A program made the position numbers and the translations under genes. From Furfurilactobacillus milii (GTDB taxonomy: Bacteria > Bacillota > Bacilli > Lactobacillales > Lactobacillaceae), in assembly GCF_021654115.1 (NCBI RefSeq), contig NZ_JAIWJF010000002.1:62001-126000 (forward strand): a DNA stretch of 64,000 nucleotides. The letters are read 5' to 3'. The notes under the pieces are model-generated. The model did no database searches. It had not been told where the DNA came from and saw nothing but the letters and a program-made list of their open reading frames with translations. This document shows, in pieces, positions 8,594 through 16,887 of this stretch (position 1 is the stretch's first letter; each line of letters starts with the position of its first letter).

Positions 8594-9628
8594 TTACTTT
8601 TTCGGGTGGCGACGACTGCCCATAAGATAACCAACGATTATGAGAATGAGCGCGCCGAGTACGCTAAGCAAAATGTATAGCCAAGTCCAGTTGTGGTGAA
8701 TGTTCATATGCCGATTGACTTGACGCGCTGTTTGGCGGGTGACTGTGAAGTGGCGGCTTAAGTGCCAAATGTGTTTGCCTGATTTAGCGGTGAGTTTAAA
8801 CGTGTAGTGACCTGGTTTTAACCGGTGCTTTGTAACGGGAACACCAAAATTAAAACTTGTTAGCGGCGCCATTTCGTAATGCTTCTTGGTAGTTTCGTAC
8901 AGTAGATGCGAATTGCCGCGACGGTACACCTGTCCTGTGACAGTCATTTCGCCAAACATCACTGGTTGTGTATTGGCCACACTGGCGGTCACCTGCGATT
9001 GATAATGGTTGGTACTTGTTTTAATTTGATTCAACTTTAAATCTGGTGCTAACGTCAATGAGTCCGTTTCCTGTAAATTGACTCCCAAAGTCATGGCATA
9101 GTGGTTATTAATGCGGAAGTTTTTGCCGCTGGACAGCTGTTGTGCATGCTTATCGGTTACGTAAAAGGCGCCGACAATTTGACCCTTGAGTTGTTTGGCT
9201 GGTGTTTTAAGGACAAACGTAACGGGTTTAGCTTCATGGGGTTGAAGGGCCACATTGGCACCAGCACTGACTAAATCCGTAAAGGTATTATGTCCTGCGG
9301 GCTGCCGCTTTTTGTTAGGACTGTAGCTAATCTGACCGTTATCGCCGGTCCATGCGTTTGTCGGTATCACGCTCAACGTGCGTGCTTGCGATGAGGTGTT
9401 AGCGACAATTAGTGTCAACCGTTGCTCTAAAGACGGGTGAACCTTTAGATCGAAGTAGCTGACACTTTTATCGATTTGGTTATCAGGAATTTCAGCACGG
9501 ACGGTAAAACCAGCGCCATTGCCAGTAGATGCTGCATTAACTGACGCCAGCGATAGTAAGAGGACGGCGAATAATGAAGCAAGTAATAATCCGAAATAAT
9601 GTGTTCGATTAGGGGATAAACCGGACAT
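8594..9628 (-). CDS. DUF916/DUF3324 membrane-anchored partner of WxL proteins
   Basis: 344 residues: a signal peptide (about 1-33), a DUF916-like region with YFDLKVHPSLEQRLTLIVAN, a DUF3324-like second half, then one transmembrane helix (about 318-336) and a short basic tail SRRHPKK. ATG follows AAAGGAG. Proteins of this architecture are always found beside WxL proteins and are thought to anchor them; partners flank it here on both sides. The spacing of 21 nt to the next gene supports cotranscription. Confidence 0.85.
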   Translation of the reverse strand: MSGLSPNRTHYFGLLLASLFAVLLLSLASVNAASTGNGAGFTVRAEIPDNQIDKSVSYFDLKVHPSLEQRLTLIVANTSSQARTLSVIPTNAWTGDNGQISYSPNKKRQPAGHNTFTDLVSAGANVALQPHEAKPVTFVLKTPAKQLKGQIVGAFYVTDKHAQQLSSGKNFRINNHYAMTLGVNLQETDSLTLAPDLKLNQIKTSTNHYQSQVTASVANTQPVMFGEMTVTGQVYRRGNSHLLYETTKKHYEMAPLTSFNFGVPVTKHRLKPGHYTFKLTAKSGKHIWHLSRHFTVTRQTARQVNRHMNIHHNWTWLYILLSVLGALILIIVGYLMGSRRHPKK

Positions 9629-9730
9629 ACAAACACTCCTTTAATATAGTTGGCATTGCACTGAAACCCGTTTTGTCTGAGGACAAAACGGGCACGGTGA
9701 GTTGTTTAAGAGGTAGTGTAAATAAAAGAG

Positions 9731-10480
9731 TTAGGCTTTTGGCGCGTTAGCAGTAGGAACGTTAACCAAATTCCAGTATAAAGTGCCTTGATAAACACCC
9801 GTTGCGACATTAGTTTGTTTGCTGATGGTGAGACTATCACTCTTGGTGTCTGCGTAAAGTGCTTCGTTGAAGCCTTGACCGGTACCCTTATCAGCCGTCC
9901 AAATGGCGGTTTCTTGAGTGCCAGTGCTATTATCGTTTATTGATGATGCAGTAAGCGTGATTGCATTTGGTTTGGCAACGTCTCTATCGCCTTTTGAACT
10001 GGTTGCATTTAGTGCCAGTTTTGCATTTGCAATGGTGTCAGAACTTTTAGTGTTTTTGAATTGGCCTAGTGAGGTCATCAGCTTCCAGCCATTGTTCGTG
10101 CCAGTGTAGTCGGCAACGTCAAGTTTACCGTTGTTGTTACCATCAAAATTGTTGGCGCTGTTCACGGTGTTATCGCTGTAATTGACAGTGACGTCACCAT
10201 TGATAATGTCTGCGACTTTGGCCGTTGACAAATTTAGGTTAGGCACGTGGTCAAGTGTTAAATCACCAGGTTTCACTTCAAATTGTGCAGTGGAGTGAGC
10301 TGAGGCGTTGCTAGTGCCATCAGCAATGAAACCTTGACCAACAGTCGTGACATTAGTGATGTTATTCGCGGCAGTACCTGGGCCATGGCTGTTGTCTGCT
10401 CCACGATCCGCGCTTACCGTGGCAGTGCTAAGCGTCAGTACTGCGAGGGTTGAAAAGAAGAATAAAGTTACCTTATGCAT
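9731..10480 (-). CDS. Small WxL-domain surface protein
   Basis: 249 residues, essentially a signal peptide plus one WxL domain: GWKLMTSLGQF carries the first motif and LYWNLVNVPTANAPKA the C-terminal one. The last residues are near-identical in type to those of the larger WxL protein in the same cluster. ATG 10480 follows CGGAGG. It is the promoter-proximal gene of the cluster. No LPXTG-anchored small protein, common in other csc clusters, is visible here. Confidence 0.85.
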   Translation of the reverse strand: MHKVTLFFFSTLAVLTLSTATVSADRGADNSHGPGTAANNITNVTTVGQGFIADGTSNASAHSTAQFEVKPGDLTLDHVPNLNLSTAKVADIINGDVTVNYSDNTVNSANNFDGNNNGKLDVADYTGTNNGWKLMTSLGQFKNTKSSDTIANAKLALNATSSKGDRDVAKPNAITLTASSINDNSTGTQETAIWTADKGTGQGFNEALYADTKSDSLTISKQTNVATGVYQGTLYWNLVNVPTANAPKA

Positions 10481-10699
10481 AATCGATAAATCCTCCGTTT
10501 GGCTTGCTGTGATGGTACTTTAACCATTAGAAATCATTATCTTGGCCGTCAATTAGTGTCGCTACGTAATTGAGGTGCAAAATAATCAACTTTTTTTGTA
10601 ATGTCAGTATAGTGAGCAACTTAAGCTGCTTCAAATGAGGGCACAAGGTGATATTGATGAGAGGATAATTATTAAATCCGCTTTCATTTGTTTTTTTGA

Positions 10700-10830
10700 C
10701 AAACAAAAACGCAGGCTTCTATGGTGAAGTCTGCGTTCCAATTGATGACAAAATAATGTGAAAAATGGTTGTTAAATGGCTTTACATCGGCCTTTATAAA
10801 TAAATAAATTTACGTTTATTTATTTTGTGA
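10700..10830. other. Two unassigned hairpins between the WxL cluster and repeat copy B
   Basis: AACGCAGGCTTC (708-719 of the 10-kb block) pairs with GAAGTCTGCGTT (10726-10737). Read on the minus strand it is followed by TTTTTG and could end leftward transcripts. A second, AT-only inverted repeat (AAATAAATAAA with TTTATTTATTT) lies at about 10798-10828. I see no gene between 10481 and 10878. Confidence 0.35.
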
Positions 10831-10878
10831 TTTGCTGGCTTGATTATCACCGGCGAATACATTTGGATAATGTCTGTT

Positions 10879-11315
10879 GCCTACGGTTGTCAACATTGAC
10901 ACACTCGCCGTGGGACCGGCTCAAGCCCGAAGTTCATGGTCTTTCACCTCGTCGCAAAGCCTCATGAACTCCCGAATCTCTGCGACCGTCCGTAACCTAA
11001 ATTCGGGAACCCACCGAATTACCGGTTTGGTATCAATGTTGTCACCCTCCAGCTCACATAGTAGCCAGTTTAAGCAGATATCAGTCCATGGCAAACGGTG
11101 TTTACAATGGTTTACTGATTTGTGAAAGTAGTGGAGCTGACGGGAAACAGAGTTTCGTGTCGGCAACACTTGGCGGCGAGAATTTGGCCGCTTAGTGTTG
11201 TGGGATGACTTATGAGACGTGGGTTTCGGCTCATAATCAAGGCCGAAAACCGTGACTTGTGCGGGTTGAGACCGGTCCTCATGGAAAGGCGTTTCCAGTC
11301 AGTGTAACGGCATTA
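10879..11315 (+). repeat. Structured repeat family, copy B (full length)
   Basis: Module 1 (10879-11060) closes with CAACATTGA/TCAATGTTG, where other copies have CAACAGTGA/TCACTGTTG, a compensatory change. Its AACCTAAATTCGG stem pairs with CCGAATTACCGGTT, again changed on both arms. Module 2 (11130-11315) has the GCAACACT...AGTGTTGT hairpin and the CTTATGAG...CTCATAA helix. It lies opposite to the convergent permease gene, 30 nt beyond that gene's stop. Confidence 0.8.
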
Positions 11316-11345
11316 AGCTGTTGAGACTGTCGATAATTAATAATG

Positions 11346-12737
11346 TTAGTTGTTCACTAATTTGCTGTGACGAATCCCGTAGCCGAAGTAAATGAGCATC
11401 CCGAATGCAAACCAAATCAAGGAAGCCACCCAGGTTTCTAGTGGCAACCGGAATAGCAATAACATGCAGGCCAAGCCGGAAATGATTGGTAGGACAGGGT
11501 ACCATGGGACACGGAAGCCGTCTGTGTGATTGATATCCTTTCGGCGACGAAGTGGGATGACACCGAATGAGACAAAGGTGAAAGCAATCAGCGTTCCGAT
11601 GTTAACCAAGTTTGTCAGCTGTTCTAGTGGGACTAAACCAGCCATGATTGCGATAAGCACGGTGACCGTTGTCAAACTAGCAGTTGGATTACCACTTTTT
11701 TTGTTAACGTTGCCCAGCCATTTGGGCAGAAGGCCATCACGGCCAATGGAGTATACAAGGCGTGAAGAAGAGTAGATCATGGCCAGCATCATCGTGAACA
11801 TACCGGCAAGTGCACCGATTGAAACGAGGGCAGCACCCCAGTTTTGACCAACCTGTTGTAGAGCAAAAGCAACTGGATCAGCAACGTTTAAACGTTTGTA
11901 AGAAACTAGGCCAGTTAGGACGACGGAGACAGCAATATACAGGATAGAAGCGACAATCAAAGTTCCGATAATTCCAATTGGCATGTTTCGTTTGGGATTC
12001 TTAACTTCGGCAGCAGAGGCAGCGACCACGTCAAAACCTAAGAAAGCGAAAAATACTGCTGAGGCTCCCGCTAGTACACCGCCTTTGTAAGGAAAGAATG
12101 GGTGCCAGTTAGCCGGTTTTACATAAAATAGGCCAACTAGTACGAAGATTAGGATGATGACAATTTTAACGGCCACCATAATGTTTTGAACGCGTGTCGA
12201 GGTTTTCATGCCATTGCTGAGTAGCCAGGCAACGAACAGAACAATGAGGACGGCGACCAGATTAATATAAGTGCCGTGTGCAGGGTCAAACGCACCAGAC
12301 AATGCAGTGGGCATATGGATGCCAAAACCTGAAATCAACGAGTTGAAATAAGCAGCCCACCCAGTAGACACGGCGGCCACAGACAGCATGTACTCTAGGA
12401 CTAGAGCCCAGCCGAGAATCCAGCCGATAAATTGACCATAGACGACATTACCGTAAGAATAGGCGGAACCAGCGATTGGCAGGGCGGATGAAAATTCAGC
12501 GTAACACATAGCAGCTAGGCCACAAACGATGGCGGCGACCACGAAAGATAAGATAATGGCTGGACCGGATTTAGTTGCGGCGACTGTTCCGGGCAGAATG
12601 AAAATCCCAGTACCAATCACGGCACCAATGCCCAGTGCGACAAGATCCCACGCTGACATGGATTTAATTAGCCGACTGTCGGCATCAATATAGTTATCTA
12701 GTGATTCTTTTTTCAACATTTTGTCTAATATGGACAT
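11346..12737 (-). CDS. APC-family amino acid permease
   Basis: 463 residues with about 12 hydrophobic segments and the APC signature GIGAVIGTGIFILPG in helix 1 plus FFAFLGFDVVAASAAEVKNP in the middle. This is the cationic-amino-acid/YfnA-like branch of the amino acid-polyamine-organocation superfamily, importing an amino acid with protons. The Tyr/Phe-rich leader peptide upstream suggests, but does not prove, an aromatic substrate. ATG 12737 follows AAGGAG, directly behind an intrinsic terminator, so expression depends on antitermination. Confidence 0.9.
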   Translation of the reverse strand: MSILDKMLKKESLDNYIDADSRLIKSMSAWDLVALGIGAVIGTGIFILPGTVAATKSGPAIILSFVVAAIVCGLAAMCYAEFSSALPIAGSAYSYGNVVYGQFIGWILGWALVLEYMLSVAAVSTGWAAYFNSLISGFGIHMPTALSGAFDPAHGTYINLVAVLIVLFVAWLLSNGMKTSTRVQNIMVAVKIVIILIFVLVGLFYVKPANWHPFFPYKGGVLAGASAVFFAFLGFDVVAASAAEVKNPKRNMPIGIIGTLIVASILYIAVSVVLTGLVSYKRLNVADPVAFALQQVGQNWGAALVSIGALAGMFTMMLAMIYSSSRLVYSIGRDGLLPKWLGNVNKKSGNPTASLTTVTVLIAIMAGLVPLEQLTNLVNIGTLIAFTFVSFGVIPLRRRKDINHTDGFRVPWYPVLPIISGLACMLLLFRLPLETWVASLIWFAFGMLIYFGYGIRHSKLVNN

Positions 12738-12753
12738 GGCGTTTCTCCTTTTT

Positions 12754-12797
12754 AATAAAAAACTGGTATTTTCAGCCCCTCGCCGAAAATACCAGTT
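12754..12797 (-). terminator. Second leader terminator, directly before the permease start
   Basis: On the minus strand AACTGGTATTTTC pairs perfectly over 13 bp with GAAAATACCAGTT, followed by a T run, about 15 nt before the AAGGAG of the permease. Transcription must pass it for any expression. Confidence 0.8.
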
Positions 12798-12828
12798 AAA
12801 TCAGTAATCAACCTCAAATAGATTGACA

Positions 12829-12871
12829 CTAAAAAACCGTTTAGACGAAGGTCGTACAATCATCCAAACGG
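12829..12871 (-). terminator. Leader terminator 1 (attenuator)
   Basis: On the minus strand CCGTTTGGATGA (12871-12860) pairs with TCGTCTAAACGG (12848-12837) over 12 bp with two G-U pairs, followed by six Ts. Its 5' arm can instead pair with 12899-12913, so the hairpin is conditional. Confidence 0.75.
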
Positions 12872-12898
12872 TATGAGTTCATTTTAAATAAACGTTAG

Positions 12899-12956
12899 CC
12901 GAATGGATGCAAACCGGAAGTTTACCGTGCTTGCATCCAACAGTCGATGCAAGCAC
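12899..12956 (-). promoter_or_regulatory. Mutually exclusive attenuator hairpins of the permease leader
   Basis: Segment 1 (12946-12956, GTGCTTGCATC) pairs perfectly with segment 2 (12927-12937, GATGCAAGCAC). Segment 2 can instead pair with segment 3 (GGATGCAA with TTGCATCC, 12905-12912). Segment 3 can pair with the 5' arm of terminator 1 (CATCCA..CGG with CCG..TGGATG). Segment 1 begins on the last base of the leader-peptide stop codon, so a ribosome at the stop would mask it. Confidence 0.65.
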
Positions 12957-13012
12957 TAGCCAAACAGACTAAACGCGAATGCGTATGTGTTGTAGGTTAG
13001 TGATTGTGTCAT
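12956..13012 (-). CDS. Attenuator leader peptide, 18 aa, Tyr/Phe-rich
   Basis: ATG 13012-13010 follows AAGGAG by seven bases and the frame reads MTQSLTYNTYAFAFSLFG, stop TAG. Two Tyr and three Phe in 18 residues, at positions 7, 10, 12, 14 and 17, are what a sensor of aromatic aminoacyl-tRNA would show. A consensus-like promoter lies 40 nt upstream, and competing hairpins follow. The likely role is to set terminator 1 on or off by ribosome position. The alternative is chance, but the placement, Shine-Dalgarno and structure together argue against it. Confidence 0.7.
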   Translation of the reverse strand: MTQSLTYNTYAFAFSLFG

Positions 13013-13059
13013 AAACGTTCTCCTTGAAGTATGAGAAATATTCTCATTTGATGACCATA

Positions 13060-13088
13060 ACTATAACGATTTTTTTAGACATCGTCAA
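13060..13088 (-). promoter_or_regulatory. Promoter of the permease leader
   Basis: On the minus strand TTGACG (13088-13083) is separated by 17 nt from TATAGT (13065-13060). Transcription would start near 13053, about 40 nt before the leader peptide and 315 nt before the permease. Confidence 0.75.
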
Positions 13089-13125
13089 CCGTTAATTTTT
13101 AAAGCAAAAACGGAGGGTGAACCTA

Positions 13126-13194
13126 ATGTTTCGATTATGGAGCATTTTTAAACTCTGCGCTGATGGTGTAAACTTAACATCTGTGAGAAATTGA
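13126..13194 (+). CDS. Possible 22-aa small ORF upstream of the guanylate-kinase-like gene
   Basis: ATG 13126 is five bases after GGAGGGTGA, an unusually strong Shine-Dalgarno. The peptide begins MFRLWSIFKLC and ends 13 nt before the ATG of the next gene. It may be a coupled upstream ORF or a leader peptide; the sequence matches no family I know. Confidence 0.35.
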   Translation: MFRLWSIFKLCADGVNLTSVRN

Positions 13195-13207
13195 ACGGAG
13201 GAAAACC

Positions 13208-13765
13208 ATGAAGAAACGTGTCTTTGTCATTACCGGAGCAACCGGCACTGGCAAAACCACCGTCAGTGATTATTTGCGTGATTATTATCATATGCCTAAG
13301 GTAATCACACATACAACACGGCCACCCCGAAAGGGCGAAATGAACGGTGTCGATTATTATTTTGAAGATGATGCATCGTTTGATAAGAACCATTATTTAG
13401 AGCAAGTTGCTTATTCAGGTTACCGCTACGGCTCTTCCCATGAGGGGATCGATGCGGGGTTTGAGAAAAATCCTTACATCACGATCGTCTTAGATACGAA
13501 GGGTGCCATTACTTATGCGAAAGAGCTCGGTGATGAAGCAGTCATTATTTTCTTGACTGTTAGTCAGAATGAAGATTTGATTGATCGAATGACCAAACGT
13601 GGGGATGACACGGTGATGCTACAGGAACGGCTGGATAGTCCTGAGTATCGGCGTGACCTGACCTTGCCGGCGGAATTAAAGGATGTAGCGCATGTCATTG
13701 TAAATGACGATCTGGATTCAACAAAGAAAAAAATCGATACCTTGGTGACGGAAACCTTGAACTAG
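13208..13765 (+). CDS. Guanylate-kinase-like P-loop protein
   Basis: 185 residues with Walker A GATGTGKTT at 10-18 and the guanylate-binding region VITHTTRPPRKGEMNGVDYYF, which matches the TTR.PR.GE..G..Y.F motif of GMP kinases. Guanylate kinase makes GDP from GMP in the cytoplasm. It is slightly shorter than housekeeping Gmk (about 205 residues) and sits apart from rpoZ/dacB-type neighbours, so it is likely a second, divergent copy of unproven activity. ATG 13208 follows GGAGG. Confidence 0.75.
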   Translation: MKKRVFVITGATGTGKTTVSDYLRDYYHMPKVITHTTRPPRKGEMNGVDYYFEDDASFDKNHYLEQVAYSGYRYGSSHEGIDAGFEKNPYITIVLDTKGAITYAKELGDEAVIIFLTVSQNEDLIDRMTKRGDDTVMLQERLDSPEYRRDLTLPAELKDVAHVIVNDDLDSTKKKIDTLVTETLN

Positions 13766-13870
13766 AAACTATTGTTTTGACTGATTTTCTGTTACACTAC
13801 TTAATGGTAATCGTTACTTTTTAAAAACAATATAGATTGAAAATGTCATCAATGTACTGGAGGTCTTACC

Positions 13871-14308
13871 ATGGCAGAAGATGTGAATACCGCGGTTGAA
13901 GTTTTGCAGAAACATCATCTAAAAATCACTAAACAACGACGAACGATGTTATCGTTTTTGTGCCAACGTCCAGATCATTATACGGATGTGACGAGTTTAG
14001 ATGCGTACATGCGGGACTTTTATCCAGGGATGAGCCATGCGACCATTTACCGGAACGTCAAGGAATTTGAAGACCTGGGTTTGGTTGAGCAACAGGTAAA
14101 CGGTGACCAAGCGCGTATCAAATTCCAGTGTGACTTCGCTAATATGCACCATCATCACTTTATCTGTCGTAATTGCGGAAAAGTGACAGAATTGACCATG
14201 TGTCCAATGGACTTTTTTGCCAACCAGTTGCCAGGTGCCCAAATTGAAGGCCATCGTTTTGAAATGTATGGCCTGTGTGCGGACTGTGTCGCTGCTGGTG
14301 TAGAATGA
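13871..14308 (+). CDS. Fur-family metal-responsive repressor (Fur/Zur/PerR type)
   Basis: 145 residues. The N-terminal winged helix includes KITKQRRTMLSFL and SHATIYRNVKEFEDLGL; the C-terminal dimerisation domain has MHHHHFICRNCGKV, and a second CADC pair near the end, giving the structural zinc site (CxxC...CxxC). The HHHHF stretch contributes regulatory metal ligands. Which metal or peroxide it senses cannot be read here. ATG 13871 follows TGGAGG. Confidence 0.88.
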   Translation: MAEDVNTAVEVLQKHHLKITKQRRTMLSFLCQRPDHYTDVTSLDAYMRDFYPGMSHATIYRNVKEFEDLGLVEQQVNGDQARIKFQCDFANMHHHHFICRNCGKVTELTMCPMDFFANQLPGAQIEGHRFEMYGLCADCVAAGVE

Positions 14309-14357
14309 CATTGGTCTGAAGCAAACAAAACGAAAATCTTAAGTTCCATGTAAATCG

Positions 14358-14389
14358 AACCCGCCGACGTTTAACGCTGACGGGTTTTG
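14358..14389 (+). terminator. Terminator after the Fur-family gene
   Basis: AACCCG (14358-14363) pairs with CGGGTT (14381-14386) around an imperfect inner stem, with a short T run. Confidence 0.55.
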
Positions 14390-14476
14390 TCTATACTATA
14401 TGGTTGAATTGGTCTAGCAGCCAATGAACAAAAGATTTCGTTTCAGTGAGTAAGTTTTATAAATAAGGAGTTAGCT

Positions 14477-14953
14477 ATGGATCATCGAATTCCACCGTTT
14501 GTGACCCCCGTTGCTGTTGTGTCGATCATTTTGGCGCTGTCCGCAACTAATATTGTGGTTAACAAAGTGACGAACACGTCTGAAGGGGCACCGGTCACAA
14601 GAACGGTAACTAATTCATCCGGCAGTTCAATCCAATCGTCGGATGATTCTAAAAAAGATAGTAATTCAAGTTCAAATAGTGAAAGTTCTAAGACTGACAG
14701 CACTGCTGACGAAAGATCTAGCAGCCAAACCACTGATGAGTCGACGCCAAGCACAACGACGAAGAGCAATAGTACGACTGGCGACAATGATGGTGGAACC
14801 GCGACTCGTCAAAGTAGCTCATCAGCCGCTGAATCAAGTGCAGCCAGTTCTTCTACAACTGCCAATTCTACGAACAATAATAGTGCTACAACAGGCAATA
14901 CGGGTGCTAATACAGGCTCGTCTACCGCAACCACTACATCAAGTAGTCAATAG
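14477..14953 (+). CDS. Ser/Thr-rich membrane-anchored extracellular protein, unknown function
   Basis: 158 residues. One hydrophobic segment (about 9-29) near the N-terminus, then more than 100 residues of low-complexity Ser/Thr/Asn with scattered Asp/Glu. This looks like an N-terminally anchored wall-spanning stalk without a folded domain, possibly glycosylated. ATG 14477 follows AAGGAG. The next gene is 51 nt downstream, so the two may be cotranscribed. I know no defined family. Confidence 0.6.
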   Translation: MDHRIPPFVTPVAVVSIILALSATNIVVNKVTNTSEGAPVTRTVTNSSGSSIQSSDDSKKDSNSSSNSESSKTDSTADERSSSQTTDESTPSTTTKSNSTTGDNDGGTATRQSSSSAAESSAASSSTTANSTNNNSATTGNTGANTGSSTATTTSSSQ

Positions 14954-15004
14954 ACGGTCATTTTTGATTTAGCAACTCTCATGAAAAAGTAAGTAGGTGA
15001 CAAC

Positions 15005-15976
15005 ATGCTTAGTTTGCTCGACATGGCAAACCATTTTCTTGGTTATTTTAATGTCAACACAACGTTAAAGGGACGCATTTACACCATCTTGGGCTTTTTT
15101 GGCGATTGGTATTTGCTCTACATTGGGATTCGGTTTATTCAAAACCAGGGATACTTGCGTGGCGCATTGCTCATCTTGGTCTTCTTTGCCCTGATGTACT
15201 TTACACTGGTCAACTTCTTTTTTTATTTTCTCAAACGTCGGTTTGTACTCGACCCGTCTGAAAAGATTGCGGCCTTACTGGGCGATGAACGTTTAAAAGA
15301 ACAGGAAAGTCGTTTCAATGAACACGGTCGATACGATCATTTTGCTCCGGCCACGGGGTTATATGATGAAAAGCAGGTCATTCCGGCTAAGGTTGAGTTG
15401 AATGGTACCAATCATAAGAACTTGGCTCAGATTGCCGCACAGTTACAGGCGGCGAACCTGTTACCTCAAGATTATGAAGGCCATAGTGACCAAGAAGTTT
15501 TGAACCAGGCTAAGGAGACCAATAAACCAGTGTTTGCAATCGGTGAGGGAACACCGTTACCTTATTTTGATCTGCGACAACAGGATGGTCATTTTGTAGT
15601 CTATGCGGGGATGAATCAGATGACGGCATTGCCAGTCGGTCGGGTAACACGGGTCGGCTTGTCGGATATTAAGCAAGCACATGAGCAGTTCAAACTATTT
15701 TTAGCCACTGCTGTTTTGCAAGGCGGGGTGGCTAAATCAGCTGGACGCTCTGGTGTCATTGAGCGACGTTTGCCATACACGGTCAAAGTTGAGGTTGCTT
15801 TCAGTGAAAAGAATGCGGCCTCCAATGCGACTAGTCAGAATTCGTCTGCCTTTTCTGAAAGTCAGACGTTTACTGAGGAACCAATGCGTTCTTTTGCAAA
15901 ATCTGCTGAAAATGTAGATTCAGTTAACAACAGTTTGTCAAATAAAACGCCTCAAAATCGTCGAGAAAATCGATAA
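15005..15976 (+). CDS. Conserved membrane protein of unknown function
   Basis: 323 residues. Two hydrophobic helices (about 28-46 and 52-77) are followed by a large soluble domain from residue 85 with an internal VEL..T.HKNLAQIAAQL region and a polar Ser/Asn tail after residue 275. It resembles DUF6681-type proteins of lactobacilli from memory, without certainty. The start has GTAGGTGA upstream. A strong terminator follows. Confidence 0.6.
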   Translation: MLSLLDMANHFLGYFNVNTTLKGRIYTILGFFGDWYLLYIGIRFIQNQGYLRGALLILVFFALMYFTLVNFFFYFLKRRFVLDPSEKIAALLGDERLKEQESRFNEHGRYDHFAPATGLYDEKQVIPAKVELNGTNHKNLAQIAAQLQAANLLPQDYEGHSDQEVLNQAKETNKPVFAIGEGTPLPYFDLRQQDGHFVVYAGMNQMTALPVGRVTRVGLSDIKQAHEQFKLFLATAVLQGGVAKSAGRSGVIERRLPYTVKVEVAFSEKNAASNATSQNSSAFSESQTFTEEPMRSFAKSAENVDSVNNSLSNKTPQNRRENR

Positions 15977-16017
15977 TTTTGAGAGATTAGATTATCAATA
16001 AGAAAATATCGTGAAAA

Positions 16018-16060
16018 CGGGCGTGTCGGAGCACAGTAGCTTTGACACGCCCTCTTATTA
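16018..16060 (+). terminator. Terminator after the membrane protein gene
   Basis: GGGCGTGTC (16019-16027) pairs with GACACGCCC (16044-16052), followed by TCTTATT. Confidence 0.65.
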
Positions 16061-16087
16061 GGGTCTAAACTTAGTTAATGACCTTGA

Positions 16088-16108
16088 GAATTACACAACT
16101 TGTAATTC
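16088..16108. promoter_or_regulatory. Inverted repeat upstream of the glutamine-type ABC operon
   Basis: GAATTACA and TGTAATTC are perfect inverted arms around CAACT, 42 nt before the first start codon. It may be an operator or a small leader hairpin. It is not in the TGTNA-N7-TNACA orientation of GlnR. Confidence 0.35.
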
Positions 16109-16149
16109 AACAGTTTAGGTTGAGATTATTTGAGGGTGAGGAACCGATT

Positions 16150-16887
16150 ATGTCAATGATTGAATTTCACGACGTACAGAAGTATTACGGTGACTTTCAT
16201 GCGTTAAAAGACATTAATTTAACGATGGAAGCAGGAGAAACGGTTGTGCTCATCGGGCCGTCAGGCTCAGGGAAGAGTACATTATCCCGAACAATTAATG
16301 GTTTGGAGCGAATCCAGAGTGGTCAGTTAATTGTTAATGGGCAGGATTTGGCTAATCCGAAGACGGATATGAACCGGATTCGGAAAAATGTTGGAATGGT
16401 GTTCCAGCACTTTAACTTGTATGAAAACAAGTCTGTGTTGGAGAACATCATGTTGGCACCTCGAATCGTGCTACATAGAAAAGAAGATGAAAACAAGAAG
16501 TTAGCCATGCAACTGTTAGACCAAGTTGGTTTGGCAGACAAAGCTAACAACATGCCATCCGAAATTTCTGGTGGTCAGGCACAGCGTGTGGCCATTGCGC
16601 GTTCACTAGCCATGCAGCCAAAGGCGTTGATTTTTGACGAGCCAACATCTGCGTTGGATCCAGAAATGATTGACGATGTGTTGGGTGTTATGAAGACAAT
16701 TGCAAACGACTCAAGTATGACAATGCTGGTTGTGACTCACGAAATGGGCTTCGCCCGTGAAGTTGCTAACCGGGTTATCTTTATGGCGGACGGGCAAATT
16801 CTTGAAGATGATGCAACGAAGGAATTCTTCGATCATCCAAAAGAGGAACGTGCCCGTCAGTTCCTGAGCAAGATCATTAACCACTAA
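16150..16887 (+). CDS. glnQ: Polar amino acid (glutamine-type) ABC transporter ATP-binding protein
   Basis: 245 residues from ATG 16150, which follows GGGTGAGG; an upstream in-frame start would add an implausible 24-residue extension. Walker A GPSGSGKST, Q-loop NVGMVFQHFNLY, signature EISGGQAQRVAIARSLA and Walker B ALIFDEPTSALDPE are complete. It is the PAO-type amino acid importer ATPase. A binding protein and two permeases follow in order, giving a complete system; the substrate is inferred from overall similarity and could be glutamate or another polar amino acid. Confidence 0.88.
   Translation: MSMIEFHDVQKYYGDFHALKDINLTMEAGETVVLIGPSGSGKSTLSRTINGLERIQSGQLIVNGQDLANPKTDMNRIRKNVGMVFQHFNLYENKSVLENIMLAPRIVLHRKEDENKKLAMQLLDQVGLADKANNMPSEISGGQAQRVAIARSLAMQPKALIFDEPTSALDPEMIDDVLGVMKTIANDSSMTMLVVTHEMGFAREVANRVIFMADGQILEDDATKEFFDHPKEERARQFLSKIINH

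Noticed and set aside
10877-11169. Overlapping ORFs of 82 aa on both strands in repeat copy B
   Set aside because: The same frames are broken in copies E, F and G; conservation follows base pairing rather than codons.
12740-13090. T-box riboswitch for the permease leader
   Set aside because: I find no T-box consensus (AGGGTGGNACCGCG-like) in the leader; a translated leader peptide explains the structure better.
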